Origin: Lycium barbarum
Lineage: Eukaryota > Streptophyta > Magnoliopsida > Solanales > Solanaceae
NCBI RefSeq assembly: GCF_019175385.1
Contig: NC_083344.1
Coordinates: 10,754,725 to 10,818,724 of the forward strand
Reading direction: 5' to 3'
DNA: 64,000 bases
Shown here: one piece after another, positions 61,664 through 64,000 of the stretch
How positions within the stretch are numbered: the stretch's first letter is position 1
Layout of the letters: each line of letters opens with the position of its first letter
Notes under the pieces: generated by a model
Told to the model about the DNA's origin: nothing
Databases searched by the model: none
What the model saw: only the letters and a program-made list of their open reading frames with translations
Position numbers and translations under genes: made by a program

Positions 61664-62094
61664 CAGGGGCAGAGCTACAGCCTACCAAGGGTGTTCAGGC
61701 GAACATCTTTCGCCGGATAATTATACTGTATATATAGGTGAAATACTATCTTATATCAGCATATATGATATTTTGAACACAGTTGGACTATTTGGAGATG
61801 GTAGTCCAGTAGTGAAGGCTGTTCAGAAAGTCTTGCAGACCGAAGTTCAATTCCCAAAGACAACTTTTTTCTCTTTTAAAAGGCTAAACTACCTGTACCA
61901 ATTCACCACATGTCTCTGTTTGACTTTTCTTTTTTCTTTTTTTAATTAATCTTATTTCAAACAAACAAATCTTAAAAGTCATTTAGCTAAATATTGTATA
62001 GTTTGATTTATATTTTTGGTGCGCCCATTCATTAAAAAAAAATTTTTACATCTAACTTTGAACATCTTTAACAAACTTCCTGGCTACGCCACTA
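61664..62094. mobile_element. Possible hAT-like MITE
   Basis: Ends CAGGGGCAGAGCTAC and ...GGCTACGCCACTA are imperfect inverted repeats, and inner sequence near both ends shares a GTGTTCA/TGAACA pairing. CAGGGGC-type termini are common in hAT-family miniature elements. A target duplication is not clear (TGCAT lies near both ends but not flush). About 430 bp. Confidence 0.45.
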
Positions 62095-63319
62095 TTGCAT
62101 ATGGACATTTGAACTTATGTTTAAGATTGACAATTAAGTGATGCATAATAACTTTCATAACTTTGTCAGTTAGGAGACTTTGGCTCACAAAGGATAGCAT
62201 GTTATTGGTGGTTTATGGTAGTTTATCAATGATTATTTGTGATGGGCTTTAATGATAACTTTTTCTAAGAAAGCCAGTATCACGATGGGAAAATAAATAT
62301 TGAGAGGTGCAAAGATGGCAATAAGTGAAATTAGTGATGAACCTGGTTATAGTGGCAACAAGTTGTGTAGTAGTGAGCAAGTGAACAAAAAAAGGAGAAA
62401 ATAGAGATTGAGATAGAAAATGGATGAGTACATATTTATGTGCGATACATCCTATGTACTGCTGAAAACATGTTTTCTAATAGACAAAAGCAGGACATGC
62501 GGCAGAGAGAGCACTAGTGTATCATTGGTAAAAGGGAAATAGACAAATACAAAGTTAACAAGAGTTAAAACCGGATGGGTATCTCTGATGTGAGATACAA
62601 CAGGTATAACATTCAATCACATGTTTCAACCATATCCTTTGAAGAAAACATAACTTTCCTTAAAAGATGTTCCTTTTATGTGGACTATCAAGAGATGCAA
62701 TAGAAAGAGGTAGTGGTAGTGGGAAAAGAGAATAGAGAAGAACAAAGATGCAAGAGTTAAAACATGGATGAATACAAACTATAAAGTTTTGTGCAACCTA
62801 TTTACTACTTAGAACATTTTTACCGATGGAAACTAGCAGGAGAGGCAATAGATGGATGTATGTAAAAAGGAAATAGAAACAAACAAAGATAGAAAGAGTT
62901 AGAAATGGACGATACACATCATCTGAGATAAATCATGTATACATCACAGATGCTATTTATATGGATGCCAAACGGAAACCATCAACCACCCTTTTTTGCA
63001 CTGACCTATTATTGACCATTTATGTTAGTTATTTCTCAACTTTGCCTAAATCAAATGCTCTGTGCTTGGGAATACACGAGTTTTTTTGAGTTATTGGTAT
63101 AGGCAAGAGTTGGAACAAAGTAAGAAATAATTGGTGGCATACAACTCCTCCTTGAATGTGGTGGGTGATTTGTAGATGTTTTGAAGATAAGCAAAAGTCA
63201 ATTGAGAGGATTAAGATTGTATCTTGTTATTTCACTTTTCGTGTAAGAAGGAATATGCAAATGAGTCCGAAATTCACTAGAATTATAGAGTTCCTCTAAT
63301 ATTAGAAGGGGGATATACT
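62095..63319. other. Host-like spacer with degenerate repeats
   Basis: No gene recognised. Between about 62390 and 62990 a segment recurs three or four times in diverged form (AAAGATGCAAGAGTTAAAACATGGATGAATAC-like blocks near 62555, 62750 and 62900; the quoted idea is AGAGTTAAAA plus ATGGATGA). The period is roughly 150-200 bp and irregular. Confidence 0.4.
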
Positions 63320-63484
63320 TTTTTTTGTGACTTTTACAAAAAATTCTTCACCTACTTTTGTGTCGTTTACGAATATAATTATTACCATTCAAGAAAAGAC
63401 CAAATACATGTGAAGTATCACACGGGTTTAGGGTTTAGGATTTAGGGTTTAGGGTATAACGTTCAAAACACATTTTTTGCTCAT
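63320..63484 (+). repeat. Dispersed direct repeat, copy 2, with telomere insert
   Basis: Second copy of 57369-57502. It differs by point changes and by about 31 bp of telomere-type repeats between TATCAC and TATAACG. Confidence 0.87.
63424..63454 (+). repeat. Interstitial telomere repeats (TTTAGGG)n
   Basis: Four tandem plant telomere units, one of them TTTAGGA, inside the dispersed repeat. They are absent from the paired copy at 57471. Confidence 0.93.
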
Positions 63485-63715
63485 ATGGTTTTTGTTTGAG
63501 AGATTCAGAAGGAAATCTAATCTATGCCCCAATTAGAAGAGTTTGGTTACTCAACCAATACTGAGATAGAGACTATTTCTATTCGTGAATCTCTAGAATT
63601 TTGTAAAAAATAAGCAGATAAAAAATATAATCATTCAGACTGATTCAAAAATTGGTATAACAAATTTTATTAGAGGAATAAAAGCCACTTTGGAACATTG
63701 CTGTGTGGATTGAGG
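63485..63715. other. Unassigned sequence
   Basis: AT-rich, no feature recognised. Confidence 0.5.
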
Positions 63716-63875
63716 TGTAATGACCCAACTCGCTGGTGATATTGTCCACTTTCGGCCTAGGCCCGTACGGCTTTAAAACACGTCACTAGGGTTGTAAGGC
63801 CTATTTATTTATATACCTAGCGTCTCTCTTGTGTTTTGCCGATGTGAGACTTTCCTCCTAAGTTGGGATGTCACA
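63716..63875 (+). repeat. Short TRIM-like terminal repeat at the window edge
   Basis: Starts TGTAATGACCCAAC and ends GTTGGGATGTCACA, so 14-base imperfect inverted termini with TG/CA ends. It contains GATATTGTCCACTTT and GCCGATGTGAGAC, motifs I recall from small dispersed plant repeats. What follows to 64000 (ACACCCCCCTATTATGAAC...) may be its internal part; a second copy would lie beyond the window. Confidence 0.5.
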
Positions 63876-64000
63876 TACACCCCCCTATTATGAACTCAGT
63901 ATCCTTGCCAAGGTTTGCCCAACTGCATGGGATTTTCCTAGACTCAGCGCTGAGGTTTATTTCACTTACTCGGGATTTGCCTAAACTCAGTTGAACTTTG

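Noticed and set aside
63424..63454. A chromosome end
   Set aside because: Only four repeats, and non-telomeric repeat sequence continues on both sides.

Overview
The window looks like a plant nuclear chromosome, most likely a eudicot and plausibly Solanaceae. The signs are chromodomain Ty3/gypsy elements of the Tekay/Del type, very long LTRs, plant-type telomere repeats (TTTAGGG) at 63424-63454, and a plant receptor-like cytoplasmic kinase relic. The species assignment is inference. I see no gene here that I would call confidently functional. About 57 of the 64 kb is retrotransposon sequence; the rest is fragments of host-like sequence.

Layout, outside in. Element F is a degenerate long-LTR element. 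Its 5' LTR begins left of the window, resumes at 38304-38962 and 48942-49621, and is followed by its internal region (49622-53131) and 3' LTR (53132-55829). Element A, an old Tekay-type element, inserted into that 5' LTR: 5' LTR 1-1770, gag-pol spread over 1978-30317, 3' LTR 30446-30677 plus 36367-38303. Element A was then hit four times: a solo LTR of the F family (2032-4915), long-LTR element B (5971-24139), a solo Tekay-like LTR G on the minus strand (27036-29468), and element C with an Athila/Tat-type primer site on the minus strand (30678-36361). Element B's 3' LTR was in turn hit by D (14510-22759), a gag-only Tekay derivative. Element E (38963-48936, minus strand), the best preserved element, landed in F's 5' LTR. 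Five-base target duplications support most of these steps (exact for D, G, C and E; imperfect for B and the solo LTR). The nesting is four deep: F > A > B > D.

The right end (55.8-64 kb) holds a truncated F-family LTR; an inverted duplication of about 0.72 kb carrying an unrecognised 194-codon ORF; an inverted pair of RLCK-VI-like kinase relics; a pair of dispersed direct repeats, one carrying an insertion of telomere repeats; a possible hAT-like MITE; and a short TRIM-like repeat at the edge.

The most interesting structure is not a gene. Every internal region with a preserved 3' end (A, B, C, D, E, F) carries, 16-21 nt before its 3' LTR, a hairpin with the same AGGA loop. The stem sequences differ between families but stay complementary. 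LTRs of both the Tekay and the long-LTR families also share a second hairpin (CAGTAC-loop-GTACTG), the long-LTR families carry tandem arrays of small GTACC/GGTAC hairpins, and the Tekay LTRs carry serial palindromes built on TACGGNCCGTA.
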